NCBI GenBank assembly: GCA_027946365.1
Contig: JAPEUQ010000025.1
Span: 1 to 64,000, forward strand
Direction of reading: 5' to 3'
DNA: 64,000 bases
Source of the DNA: Kalmusia sp. IMI 367209
Lineage: Eukaryota > Ascomycota > Dothideomycetes > Pleosporales > Didymosphaeriaceae
The notes under the pieces: model-generated
What the model was told of the DNA's origin: nothing
The model's input: only the letters and a program-made list of their open reading frames with translations
Database searches by the model: none
Made by a program: the position numbers and the translations under genes
In this document: positions 23,593-33,351 of the stretch, in pieces
How positions within the stretch are numbered: the stretch's first letter is position 1
Layout of the letters: each line of letters begins with the position of its first letter

Positions 23593-25535
23593 TTATGGCA
23601 GCGTATGTTCCTGGGTCGCTTTGTAGTAGTGTTTCACAGTAGGTCTTCTCGCAGCGTGGTCTTTCTCAGGCACGATGGAAGCCTCGTCGATTTCATCGTC
23701 AGCTGTCGGCCCAACGCTCTCGGGCACCTCGCATCGCTTCACTTGCGTGTTGTGCCGGAGCAGCAGAGTTAGCATTGAGACGAGGAGGTAGGAAGGAGAA
23801 AGAGTTGTGTTGAAGTGGGTAAAAGGATTGATTGTTCAATGCTTCGAGAGAAGCTGCTATAATAGTGCTAAGCTAATTACTAAGGGTTAACACAACAAAT
23901 GTTCCTTCCTGTCACATGCTGCGGAACCCCTTCCGCCAACAAGTTGTACATACCCTCAGGGCTCGGAATCGATCCTGGGCTCAATATAGACGGTGGGATG
24001 GCTGCGGTCTCGGTTCATCGAGTCAGCCTGAGTCCTGGGCATGATGGAAACCTTACCGCTTTCACCGTCTGCCATCTGCTCAACTCGAGGGCACCTCGTA
24101 TTAGCTTGATCTATCGTCTCATATCCGTGGCGAAGCGGAACGAGTAGGAGGTAGGGAGGGAGGGAAGGCTGGAAGGAAGGGAAGGAAGAATGGAAGGAAG
24201 GACGGGAAAAGAGATATACATCCCCTCAGTGCTCAGAACTCACTCTATGCTCAGCGTGAGCGTGGAATGACTGCCCTCTCGGTTCATCGAGCCAGCCTGA
24301 GTCCTAGGCATAATGGAAACCTTACCGCTTTCACCGTCTGCTATCTGCTCAACGCTCGAGGGCACTTCGTATTAGCTTGATCTATCATCTCATGCCCGTG
24401 GCAGCAAGATTAGAAGCGAAACGAGTGGGGGAGGGAGGGAGGGGAAGGCAGGAAGGAAGGAAGGGAGAAAAAGGAAAGAGATATACATACCCTCAGGACG
24501 GAACTCACTCTTTGCTCAGCATGAACGGTGGGACGACTGTCCTCTCGGGTTCCAGCTAGCCCAAGTCTTGAGCATTGTGAAAACCTTGTCGATCTTATGT
24601 CAGCTATCATCTCGATGCTCTGGGCCGCTTCGTATCGCTTCACCTGTTGAGGTGTACCCCTTGCAGCAGGATCAGAAGCGAAACGAGTAGGGTAGGAGGG
24701 TGAGGGGAGAGGATGGATGGTGGGACGTTTACCTTGTGTGTCCCGACGTTAACCTTCCAGTCAGTTCAAGCCTTGAGTATGGACGCCTGCTCGAACTCGC
24801 CATCTGATGTCAGCCCGACGTTCTGCACGCCTCGTATCGTCTCACCTATTGAGGTGTACCCCTAGAAGTAGGATCAGAAGCGACACGAGTAGGAAGGAGG
24901 GTGAGGGTGAGGGATGGGACGATTACCTTCATGATCTCCTAGCTCGCTCTTGCCTTGGGTGTATACCCCTGCTCGATCTCACCGTCTGCTGTCAGCCCAA
25001 TGTTCTCGGACGCGTGCCCGTGGCAGCAGGGTGAGGGTGAGGGGATGGGACGATGACCTTCATGATCTCCTGACTCGCTCATGTCTTGGGTATATACCCC
25101 TGCTCGATCTCACCGCCTGCTGTCAGCCCACATTCTCGGACGCGTGCCCGTGGCAGCAGGGTCAGGGTGAGGGATGGGACGATTACCTAGCTCGCTCATG
25201 TCTTGGGCATAGCCGCTTGCTCTCTCACCGTCTGCTGTCAGCCCACATTAAATTCTCGGACGCGTGCCCGTGGCAGCAGGGTCAGGGTGAGGGGATGGGA
25301 CGATTCCTTACCTTCATGATCTCCTAGCTCGCTCATGCCTTGGGTATCCACCTGCTCGATCTCATCGTATGCTGTCAGCCCACGATCTCGGCCGCGTCGT
25401 ATCGCTTCACCTGTTCTCTTGTACCCGCGAGAGCACGATCGGGTGCGAAAGGGGTAGCGTGAGTGGAGGAAGGAGCTTGCCCTGTGATTGGCATGGCCAT
25501 GACCAGCACCGACGATGTCAGTCTACATTCAGAGA
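23593..25535 (-). repeat. Array of tandemly duplicated exon-intron units, about 9-10 copies
   Basis: On the minus strand a module repeats near 25,520 (weak), 25,360, 25,230, 25,105, 24,980, 24,800, 24,595, 24,340, 24,070 and 23,700. Each has a branch/acceptor-like string (gggctgacagca or gagcagatggcaga), a short coding-like core, and in many units a donor-like gtaa or gtatgt. Cores translate to related peptides: DEIEQVDTQGMSELGDHE (about 25,360), DGERASGYAQDMSELG (25,230), DGESGKVSIMPRTQAGSMNR (24,340), DGESGKVSIMPRTQADSMNR (24,070) and DDEIDEASIVPEKD (23,700). In the best units both flanking junctions are phase 1, so extra copies would keep the frame; other units carry frameshifts or stops (24,800, 24,980, 25,105). 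Spacing grows from about 120-135 bp on the right to about 270-370 bp on the left. Confidence 0.65.
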
Positions 25536-25641
25536 GGTTGAGAATTAGACTCACCTTAGTCTTTGACTCATCTCAGGGCCAACTGCCTTTTCGAATTTTC
25601 AGTCAGCCCAAGAAAAGGGAAGGGGCGGCGGTCGAAGCTGT

Positions 25642-26118
25642 GTGTCAGAACACGAAGCATCGCCCTGGGTGACGTGCTCGGCGAGGCGAGTACGGTCGGA
25701 GAGTAAGTGTTCTCGCGAGATGGGAGAGCGAGGGGCCATCGCCCTGAGCGAGACGCTCGAGGAGCACGGTCAAAGGCCGAGTGCTGCAGCGGCGAGCCTC
25801 CGTGACGCGTTTGGAGAGCACGGCCTTACCTTTGTGGTATCGCCTCAGCTGAGGCGTTCAGGGAGTCAGTCTACTTACCTGCAGCGGGAGAAGCGTCTCC
25901 ACCAGGCCCTCACGAGGGTGCGTGGTGGTCAGAAAAAAAGTGTTGAGAGACGCGTTGCAGGACCGCACGGCCACGAGCAACCGCACCGCCAGCATCGTCT
26001 CGCTCTCCTCTCGCCGAAGCCAGATTGGAGGAAAACAAAATGGAGAAGGCTGGTTGGTAGAGTGGAGGGAAGGATGTGGGCTGGTGGGGTGAAGGAGAAG
26101 AAAATGTTGTGTGGTTGA
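25642..26118 (+). other. Coding-like stretch of unclear strand
   Basis: A 158-codon plus-strand ORF covers this stretch. The minus strand also reads well: an ATG at 25,995 opens 39 codons ending at a gtaagt (25,878), and after the next ag a frame containing YHKGKAVLSKRVTEARR continues for about 60 codons. That gap is only 30 bp, unusually short for an intron. The minus reading would place a first exon upstream of the duplicated exon array. Neither reading is secure. Confidence 0.3.
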
Positions 26119-26344
26119 CGAAGACAGAAAGAGGGGGCCGTTGACCAAACCCGTGACCCTCACACACTACCGCTGGTCGTCCGCTACGACTCACCCCCCG
26201 ATTCTTTCGACTGCGCGTCTCCCAGAGACAGAGAAAAGAGGCTCGCCAACCCTCTGGTGCTTGCCCACTTCCGATCTCGACCGTGGAACAAATGGCCCCA
26301 ATGAATGGCGCGGTGTCACGTGCACTGGTACCGGGAGTGTTGGT

Positions 26345-26863
26345 GCTCGTCAACTTCTGACCTCGACCACGGAACGAATGGCCTGATGCATGGCGCGGTA
26401 TCACGTGAAATACTGGATTGAAGCAGAAGAGCTATGGGGATTCTCTTCATCGATGTTCTTTGTAATCATGCAAGACCAGAAACGGGAGTGGATTACCGGA
26501 AGCACCGTTCCGAAGATTGAAGGTTGGGACTGGCTAGAGGACATCTGCAAAGAGATACGAGATCTACAGCTAGGTTCCGTATGGCAAGGGCATTGCAAAC
26601 ACGAGCAAACTCAGCTCCTAGAGTTAGAAGGCGGTCTTATTACTAAAGAGAAGGCGTTAGATGACCAGCGCGACAAGAAAGAGGAAACATACGACGCCCG
26701 CGTAAAGACACGAACACAGTTCCACTCCAAGATTATGAGCTATGGGGATTCTCTACATCACGATCTCGCACAGATTGTGAGGCACGGCAGAGCACTATGG
26801 CGCGGCCAAGAGCGTAAGGCGAATGCTCCTCCTCACGACTCTAAAAAACCTTCACCCAAGTAA
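26345..26863 (+). repeat. Full-length copy of a short repeated unit (contains the 157-codon ORF)
   Basis: The segment starts with cctcgaccacggaacgaatg and ends gcatggcgcggccaa-like. Both ends, but not the middle, recur at 26,920-27,076 and 27,077-27,232, and a partial start copy lies at about 26,275-26,325 (tctcgaccgtggaacaaatgg). A short direct repeat gctatggggattctct occurs inside at 26,431 and 26,739. Confidence 0.7.
26390..26863 (+). CDS. Unidentified 157-residue protein
   Basis: An intact plus-strand ORF from ATG 26,390 with balanced, protein-like composition. It is helical and charged in the middle (KEKALDDQRDKKEETYDARV) and ends in Lys/Pro-rich residues. No family recognised. The sequences coding for the N-terminal MARYHVKYWIEAEELWG and the C-terminal SYGDSLHHDLAQIVRHGRAL are the parts repeated downstream in deleted copies, so the gene body sits inside a locally duplicated unit. 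The intact frame here versus deletion elsewhere suggests this is the parental copy. Expression is unknown. Confidence 0.5.
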   Translation: MARYHVKYWIEAEELWGFSSSMFFVIMQDQKREWITGSTVPKIEGWDWLEDICKEIRDLQLGSVWQGHCKHEQTQLLELEGGLITKEKALDDQRDKKEETYDARVKTRTQFHSKIMSYGDSLHHDLAQIVRHGRALWRGQERKANAPPHDSKKPSPK

Positions 26864-26919
26864 CTCAAAAAGAAGGAAGGTGTATTACAGCATGGCTGCG
26901 AGGGCTGGTGCTCTGTCCT

Positions 26920-27232
26920 CAACCACGGAACGAACGGCCTGATGAATGGCGCGGTATCACCCAAAGTACTGGATTCGCCCACAAGGGTTATGGAGAATTA
27001 TTTTCATCACGATCTCGCATAGGTTGTGAGGCACGGCAAAGCACCATGGCGCGGCCAAATTTATTATAGCATTCCTCGACCACGGAACGAATGGCCTGAT
27101 GAATGGCGCGGTATCGCCCAAAGTCCTGGATTCGCCCACAAGGGTTATGGAGAATTATTTTCATTACGATCTCGCCTAGCTTGAGAGGCACGGCAAAGTA
27201 CCATGGCGCGGCCAAATGTATTACAGCATGGC
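26920..27232 (+). repeat. Two internally deleted tandem copies, about 155 bp each
   Basis: Copies at about 26,920-27,076 and 27,077-27,232 are nearly identical. Each joins the 5' end of the upstream unit (ccacggaacgaa...ggcctgatgaatggcgcggtatc...) to its 3' end (ttatggagaattattttcatcacgatctcgc...gcatggcgcggccaaa). The fusion point is at the internal direct repeat, missing about 308 bp. Confidence 0.8.
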
Positions 27233-27264
27233 GCGGCTAAATTAGCATGACTGCGAGGGTATAA

Positions 27265-27615
27265 AGTCATTCCTTTCGAAGACTTGTGCTCCTCAGACTT
27301 TATCCTCTTCGCAGACCTTACGTTCTTGGACCTCAACGGCTTTGCCGTCCTCTTCATTTTCATAAAGTCATTCTTTCCGAAGATTGTACTCCTCAGACTT
27401 TGTCCTCTTCATCCTCATAAAGTCATTCTTTGCGAAGATCGTACTCCTCAGAGTTTGTCCTCTTTGCAGACTTTACATTCTTGGACCTCAACGGCTTTGC
27501 CGTCCTCTTTATCCTCACAAAGTCATTCTTGCCGAGGATTGTGCTCCTCAGACTTTGTCCTCTTCGAAGACTTTAGATTCTTGGACCTCAACGCCTTTGG
27601 CGTCCTCTTCATTCC
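27265..27615 (+). repeat. 101-bp tandem repeat, 4 copies (one truncated to about 55 bp)
   Basis: Units begin at aaagtcattcttt(c/g)cgaaga and contain ctcctcagactttgtcctctt and cttggacctcaacggctttgccgtcctctt. The second unit lacks the middle. The minus strand of each full unit reads a Lys/Arg-rich peptide (KRTAKPLRSKNVRSAKRI), but there is no evidence it is expressed. Confidence 0.8.
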
Positions 27616-27728
27616 CAATCCATCCCGGCCAACTTGGCATTCCACGCCGCCGCACTTACAACACGAACCGTGCCACTTCCGACCAGAACGCACCAAGAAA
27701 CAGCATCTACGACCAGCAGATCCCAACG

Positions 27729-29159
27729 ATGCAGCCTGTTCCATGGAGCGTGGAGGCAAAGGTCTCACGCCAAGTACTGTGCGACCACCCTTTGGCGCCT
27801 AGTGCGGACACACGAGGCGCCGCCACAGAAACAGACGCACACACACGCGCACACAGAGACACCTACACCGACATCGACACGAACGCCAACGCGAACACGG
27901 ACGTCGATATGGACGCGGACGACGACAACAACACCATGGACACGACCATGGGCACCGACGCGCCAGCCGCAGCCGCAGCCGCAGCCGCAGCCGACGCCGA
28001 CGCCGACGCGGCCGTAGCGCTGCTGACGGCGCGGATCGAGCAGATCAGCGTGGAGAGGGCTCCGCACAACGCGGGTTTGGAGGATTCCTTCCAAGCTCCT
28101 TCGGACCATGACCAGCCCCCGGCTGAAGCGCGCTTCGCTCCCGCTGCGTCTGATGGCTTCGCTCTGCAGCATGGCCCGCCGCCGGTCCAGCAGCCGGTAC
28201 CGGACGGCTTCTCCTCGCAGCGGGCATCGGACAACTTCGCTTCGCAGCCTTCTTCGTCCCAGGGCGAGCAGACGGCGGCCTCTTCTTCGTCCAAGGGCAA
28301 GCAGCCCGTATTCGAGGGCTTCACTGCGCAACGTCCTCTCCCGTCTTTCGAGCAGATTGCGTTCGGCGACTTCGCTCTGCCGTCTTCTCCGACGCACAAC
28401 GAGCGACGGTTCGATGGCTTCGCTCAGCCCTCTTCTTCCTCCTCGCGGAATGAGCAGCCCGCACCCGATGGCTTCGCTCAGCCCTCGTCTTCTTCCTCGC
28501 GGATCAGGCCGCCGGTGTTCCCACCCTTCAAACCCTTCGCACCCCACGTCTTCGTTCCACCACAAATCCTCACGCAGGACCGGCTCAGGGAGCTCGCAGC
28601 CCCCCGCACCACGACGGCACCCGACGCTTCACGCCGCGGGCGTCGCGTACGGTTTGGCCTCCTTTGGTCGTGCCCGCACAAGGGACCCCCAGGCCCCGAT
28701 CCAGGTACGTTCGTTGGCGTCTCGTGCTCATCGAAACTAAACAAAAAGACGACGGGAGCTAACGCACACACCTCTACCGCAGATCCCAACTTTCGACCGT
28801 GCCCCCCCTACGTCGTCAACACGGGCCGCTGCGCAGCGGTGCCTCCCCTCGAACGGGCCCGCCGCGCCCGCGAAGCCCAGCCGCTGATCCGCCGCCGCGA
28901 AACCCTCTTCGCCCGCCGCAACCGCTCCCCCACCCCCACACCCGGACGTGCGCGCGGCGGCCCATCGGAGGCGCGATCTACAAATGGCAATCCGGCGACG
29001 CTTGCATGGGGAACACGCCCGGCGGACGGAGGAGGAGCAGCCCCTCCAGGCCCAGCTCGCGGCCGAGGCAATACCCAACGCACGAATGGGCCCCAGCCTC
29101 CAGCCGCCCCCGCCGCGAGCCCACCCCAGGCCCGGGCGAGGGCGACGACACGGACATGA
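27729..29159 (+). CDS. Unidentified low-complexity protein, 450 residues, one intron
   Basis: Plus-strand model from ATG 27,729 with an intron at 28,705-28,782 (gtacgt...gagctaacgc...ctaccgcag), a textbook donor, branch and acceptor. The intron is 78 bp and has no stop, so the unspliced frame is also open; splicing gives 451 codons including TGA. The protein has Thr/Asp-rich and poly-Ala tracts (about residues 40-95). A repeated segment follows with (P)DGFAxQ and SSSSRxEQ motifs (about 120-280). The C-terminus is Arg/Pro/Ala-rich and contains CPPYVVNTGRCAAVPPLERA. No domain recognised; likely disordered. The in-frame region upstream of the ATG is a 101-bp tandem repeat, so a longer start is unlikely. 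Minus-strand ORFs across it are treated as shadows. Confidence 0.5.
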   Translation: MQPVPWSVEAKVSRQVLCDHPLAPSADTRGAATETDAHTRAHRDTYTDIDTNANANTDVDMDADDDNNTMDTTMGTDAPAAAAAAAAADADADAAVALLTARIEQISVERAPHNAGLEDSFQAPSDHDQPPAEARFAPAASDGFALQHGPPPVQQPVPDGFSSQRASDNFASQPSSSQGEQTAASSSSKGKQPVFEGFTAQRPLPSFEQIAFGDFALPSSPTHNERRFDGFAQPSSSSSRNEQPAPDGFAQPSSSSSRIRPPVFPPFKPFAPHVFVPPQILTQDRLRELAAPRTTTAPDASRRGRRVRFGLLWSCPHKGPPGPDPGTFVGVSCSSKLNKKTTGANAHTSTADPNFRPCPPYVVNTGRCAAVPPLERARRAREAQPLIRRRETLFARRNRSPTPTPGRARGGPSEARSTNGNPATLAWGTRPADGGGAAPPGPARGRGNTQRTNGPQPPAAPAASPPQARARATTRT

Positions 29160-30780
29160 CCATGTAGGGTCGTGGCCCCGGCGTGCTTGGGGGGCTAAGG
29201 GTCGCAACGCGCGTCCCATGTCTCCCCTCCCCCAGTTCGCCGGCAACGTTGGGCGCCAGCACCAAGCGCCTCCCCTCGGAGACTTGACGCAAGCGGCGGA
29301 ACGGACCTCGACAAGCCCCAATCCTGTCCGGCTTTCTGCCAACGAACGCATGGCCACGGCGCTTCGACTAGGCCGTGCATTTCCCCTTCCTGCTACGCTC
29401 ACCGTGAACCTGGTCCGCCCAGCACGCGCAGCCAACGAGAACGCGCAGATAACATGGGACGGTTCGACGCGAGATGATGGGGACAACGTGCTCGGAACAA
29501 TGTGCGATTCGGGTTTCTGCGCTGCATCGCGCACGCATACGCTATCTGGGCATTCTCTCTACGTGGCTCGACACACACGCCTGTGTTCTGAAGCGTCCTG
29601 GGGTATGCCGTCGCCCTGTTTTTTTTTCGCGCGGCCAGCCCACGAATCCTGCTCGCCAGCCTCCCCCCCTCTTCCTTCGCTTCCTTCGCGCGTCCGCATC
29701 GTCTCGCCAATTCGTCGCCTTCGCTTCTCTCGTGCTGCCGCGCTCGCACGGCTCGCCCACACTGTCTCTACCGCTCTCTTCGCGTTCAGCCTCACGACAA
29801 CATACTCCAACATACTATACCCCATTGCTATCTTGGCCTGCGCCGCATCGTGCACGCAGAGAATCGAGCGCGATACCCGTCCTCCACCGCACGCGTTTGC
29901 CTCGCATCCTCGCAACTCGACGGTCCTCCGCTCTCCTGCGCCGCAGCGTTCGCACCGCCCACACACACATATACTGTCTCTGGCGCTGAAGCTCGCGGCA
30001 ATGCGCTGGATACCCCGTGCTCGATCGGAGTAGCTCCGTTGCTCTCCAGCGTCCAAGCGCGCCCGCATCTCTCGTCCCTTTCACAGCTGCTCTCCTTGGG
30101 CGTCTCCCATGCTGCGTTCCCCGTGCTACCTTGGGCCCGCGCAGCGCTGCGTAACACATGCAGAACGCTTACGCATCCGCATCGTCTTACCCGCCTCGCC
30201 TCTGCCCTTTTTCCTCCACTGTATCCTACACACCTACATGTTTTCATCTCTAATAGCGTTCAAGCGCCCGCATCGCCCCATCACGCTCACGGCTGCCTCT
30301 CCTTCAGGCGCGCCCACCGTGTTGGCGTTCTGTTTTTGCTCTTTCTTCTATCCTGCGTCGCGTCGCGTTCGCTTCGCCCTTATGTAGACTTCTATCTAGG
30401 CATTTTCATCTATCTACCGCTCCGTTTTCATCCAACGCTCTCCCTCCGTGTAATCCTTCGCTTGTGTGAGTGCCCGTGTACGTGCGTGTGAAGCTGAACT
30501 TGCTAGACACCTCGTCCCTCGTCGCCCGTCGCCCGTCCTTCCGCGTCGTATATCCTCCTACCTCCCTCGCACGCCCGCGCGTATCTCCTCTCGTACCGTA
30601 TCGAGCCTCCCTCCCTCCCCCGCCCGCCCGCCTCTTCGCTCGTGATAATGCCGCCGCGGCGTCTTCTGCGTCTTCCTCCTCTGCTCTCCTCCTGCGCGCT
30701 GCTGCCGAGAGAGAGCGAGAGCGAAGCGGAGGCGTGAGGCGTGGGATAAGCGCAGGGCGTCTGGGGGAGATGGCGCGTTG
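29160..30780. other. GC-rich low-complexity stretch, no supported gene
   Basis: Many overlapping ORFs occur on both strands (up to 361 codons at 28,948-30,033 on plus), but their products are Arg/Pro/Ser/His-rich with no motif and no consistent splice structure. Pyrimidine-rich tracts and short repeats (cctccctccctcccccgcccgcccgcc near 30,610) dominate. Confidence 0.5.
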
Positions 30781-30789
30781 GCCTGGGTT

Positions 30790-32250
30790 GGGTTGGGTAG
30801 GGTGATACTGGAGCTTGGGCTCGCTCTGCTTCGCTCGTGCGAGCTGGCGTCTCTGCGAGAGATGGGCGCGTCGCCCTGGGCTGGGTGCGATGCCGCCGCG
30901 GCTTGCTCTGCGCGCTGGTGTCTTCGCGAGAGGTGTCGCGTCGCTCTGCGCTGCGTATGATGCTACCGGAGCTTACTCTGCACTCTCCTTCGCTCGAGCC
31001 ACGCGCTGGCGTCTCCGCGAGAGCCAGCCCTCTGCCCTTCGCTCCCTACAATGCCGCCGAGCTTGCTCCGCACTCTCCTTCGCTCGTGCGACTCGCTGGC
31101 GACGGAGGAGGCGCCTGGCTTCACGGGAGATGGCTGAGGCGAAAGCTGCACAGCGGGTGGACATACTGTGGGTGAGGCGTCTCTGAGAGTTAGGCGCAGC
31201 GTCTTTTGCTCTGTACAATGCCACCGTAGCTTGTCCGCGCTCTCCTCCGCTCGTGCCACTCGCCGGCGAAGGAGGAGGCGCCTGGCTTCACGGGAGATGG
31301 CTGAGGCGAAAGCTGTACAGCGGATAGACATACAGCAGCAGGTGTCTCCGCTCTCGAGCCAGCGGTGCGTCCTGCGCTGCCCACAATGCCTCCGGAGCTT
31401 GTCTGCGCTCTCTCCTTCACGCGTGTTACTCGCTGGCAACGGAGCGCGCCGGGCTTCACGGTCTGAGCAGCATCCGGATGGCTGAGGTGAACGCTGTGCA
31501 GCGGATGGACACACAGCAGGCGAGGCGTCTCTGTGAGAGTTAGCGCTGCGTCTTTTTGCTCTGTACAATGCCACCGTAGCTTGCTCTGCACTCTCCTTTG
31601 CTCATGGCACTCGCTGGCGACGGAGCGCGTCTGGCTTCGCGGTCTGGACGTTGTCCAGATGGCTGAGGCGTCTCCGCTCGAGCCAGCGCTGCGTCCTTTG
31701 CTCTCTACAATGCTACCGTAGCTTGTCCGCGCTCTCCTTCGCTCGTACGACTCGCTGGCGACAGAGGAGGCGTCTCGCTTCGTTGCCTGAGTAGCGTCCA
31801 GATGGCCAGAGGTAAATGCTGCGCGGTAGATGACTGTGGTGCTTGAGTCGCTTTGCTCGCTGTCTCTCGCGTCCTCCGGCGGCGCCTGGTGCGCAGAGGT
31901 AGAGGGAGAGGGAGGTGGACGCCCAGCAATCTGGCGTTTCCGCTTGAGCTAGCGCTCAGCCTTTTGCTCCGTACAATGCCACCTCGCTTGGCCACGCTGT
32001 CCTTCACTCGTACCACTCGCTGTCTCTCGCGTCCACGGGCGGCGCCCAGCGCGTAGAGGTAGAGGGAGATGGACGCCCAGCAACCAGGCGTCTCTGCTCG
32101 AGCCAGCGCTCCGTCCCTTGCTTCCCACAATGCCACTTTACTCGCCCACACTCCCTTCACTCGTGCCACCCGCTGTTTCTCGCGTCTCCCAACGGTGCCC
32201 AGCAAGCAGGCGTCTCTTCTCGAGCCAGCGCTTCCCCGCCAGCCAGCTTC
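30790..32250 (+). repeat. Degenerate tandem array, about 150-260-bp units
   Basis: A core tacaatgccaccgtagcttg followed by (t)ccgcgctctccttcgctcgtgc(g)actcgctggcgac recurs near 30,895, 31,055, 31,220, 31,390, 31,572, 31,712, 31,975 and 32,132. Several units share gaggcgcctggcttcacggg agatggctgaggcgaaagctg. Minus-strand ORFs such as 30,963-31,574 arise from the repeat and are not called. Confidence 0.7.
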
Positions 32251-32394
32251 TCACGCGCCACGACACAGAGCGTCTGTGATGCTTTCCGATGATGCCATCG
32301 GACGCCAGCGTCCAAGCTCCCACCTCTCGTCGCTCCCCCAGGCCACCGGCCGTCTCGCGACCACACACAGAGAAGATCAACGACTGAGGCGGGC

Positions 32395-32755
32395 GCCTGG
32401 CTTCATTGTGTATGCGTGTGTGCGACTGGCTGGCTCAGTATCTGCCTCTCCAACGCGGGTGAAGTACCTAGATTGAAAACATGTGCAAGTCAACATACCG
32501 ACGGAACGTGAACGGCTTTACAGAAGCGCCCGGGTGAATCTCGGTCGCATCTCGGGTGCTCTTCTCCGTCCGAACATCGACCGGGCAGATGTATGCACAG
32601 CGCAGGGCTCGGCGGAAGCGTCCAATTGGATCTGGGTTGCTCTTCTCCACTGAACATCGACCAGGGGGCTACACAACGCTGGGTTGCCTAGATCAGCGCG
32701 TAGATAAGACTCGCGACCGGTAGAGGCGTGGAGACGGACCGGGACAGGGAATATC
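32395..32755 (+). repeat. Isolated copy of the 58-60 kb array family
   Basis: Contains gcgactggctggctcag, ctttacagaagcgcccgggtgaa, gctcttctccgtccgaacatcgaccgggcaga and ggctacacaacgctgggtt. Each has a close counterpart in 58,300-59,900 (for example tgactggctggctcagg, ctttatagaagcgcctaggtgaa, ggctacacaacgctgagct). Confidence 0.7.
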
Positions 32756-33305
32756 CCCGCTAACTAGCGTGGGGGACGTTCTGCAATGCGGATGTAGGAG
32801 AGGGATTACCCTAGTCGACAGACGTGGGGGACAATCTGTGATGCAGGGGAAGAGATACCCTAGCTAACTAGCGTGGGATCGATCTGCAATGCAGGAGAGG
32901 GATTATCCTGGTTGATGAACGTAGGAGAGATCTGCATTGCAGGAGTGGGGATCCCAGTCGACTAGCGTGAGATCGATCTGCAATGCACTGCAGGGGAGGG
33001 AATACCCTAGTATACAAGCGTGGGGGTTGATCTGCAATACAATGCAATGTAGGGGAAGGATCACCCTAGCTAAAGAGCGTAGGGCTGATCCACCAATTCG
33101 ATTTCGACTTCACGGAAGATGGCAAGACGCTGGAATATCGCAGAATGATCTACAACTACGCTTACGACTTATGTCTAGGTGTTAATGGCAGAGAGCGCTG
33201 GCTTGTTCTTGGCCGGCCGAGACAAGAGGAAGAGATTCTCAAAAGGTATACAACTCAATGACGACGATACAGTATCTGCATGCAAGATGGAGAGCGCGAG
33301 ACGAA
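32756..33305 (+). repeat. Dispersed iteron repeat, copy A (least mutated)
   Basis: About 320 bp of imperfect 40-50-bp iterons (ccctagctaactagcgtggg...gatctgcaatgcaggggaggga) are followed by about 230 bp of non-iterated sequence. Related copies are at about 44,198 and 47,466. The non-iterated part contains an open plus-strand frame (33,070-33,260) reading FDFDFTEDGKTLEYRRMIYN, then GRERWLVLGRPRQEEILKR and a TGA. It has no ATG in a good position and ends 50 bp from the stop codon of the rhodopsin-like gene. Confidence 0.75.
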
Positions 33306-33351
33306 CATGTTCCCGATACCTGTCTAGCCTTGCGAGCCGGTGTTCATCACT

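Noticed and set aside
24880..25400. CRISPR-like regular repeat spacing
   Set aside because: Units repeat over their whole length, not as short repeats with unique spacers, and the DNA is fungal.
27765..28565. 266-codon minus-strand ORF
   Set aside because: It is the mirror of the repeated DGFA/SSSS codons of the plus-strand gene; composition explains it.
28948..30033. 361-codon plus-strand ORF
   Set aside because: It overlaps the 3' exon of the better-supported gene in another frame and then runs through low-complexity sequence without motifs.
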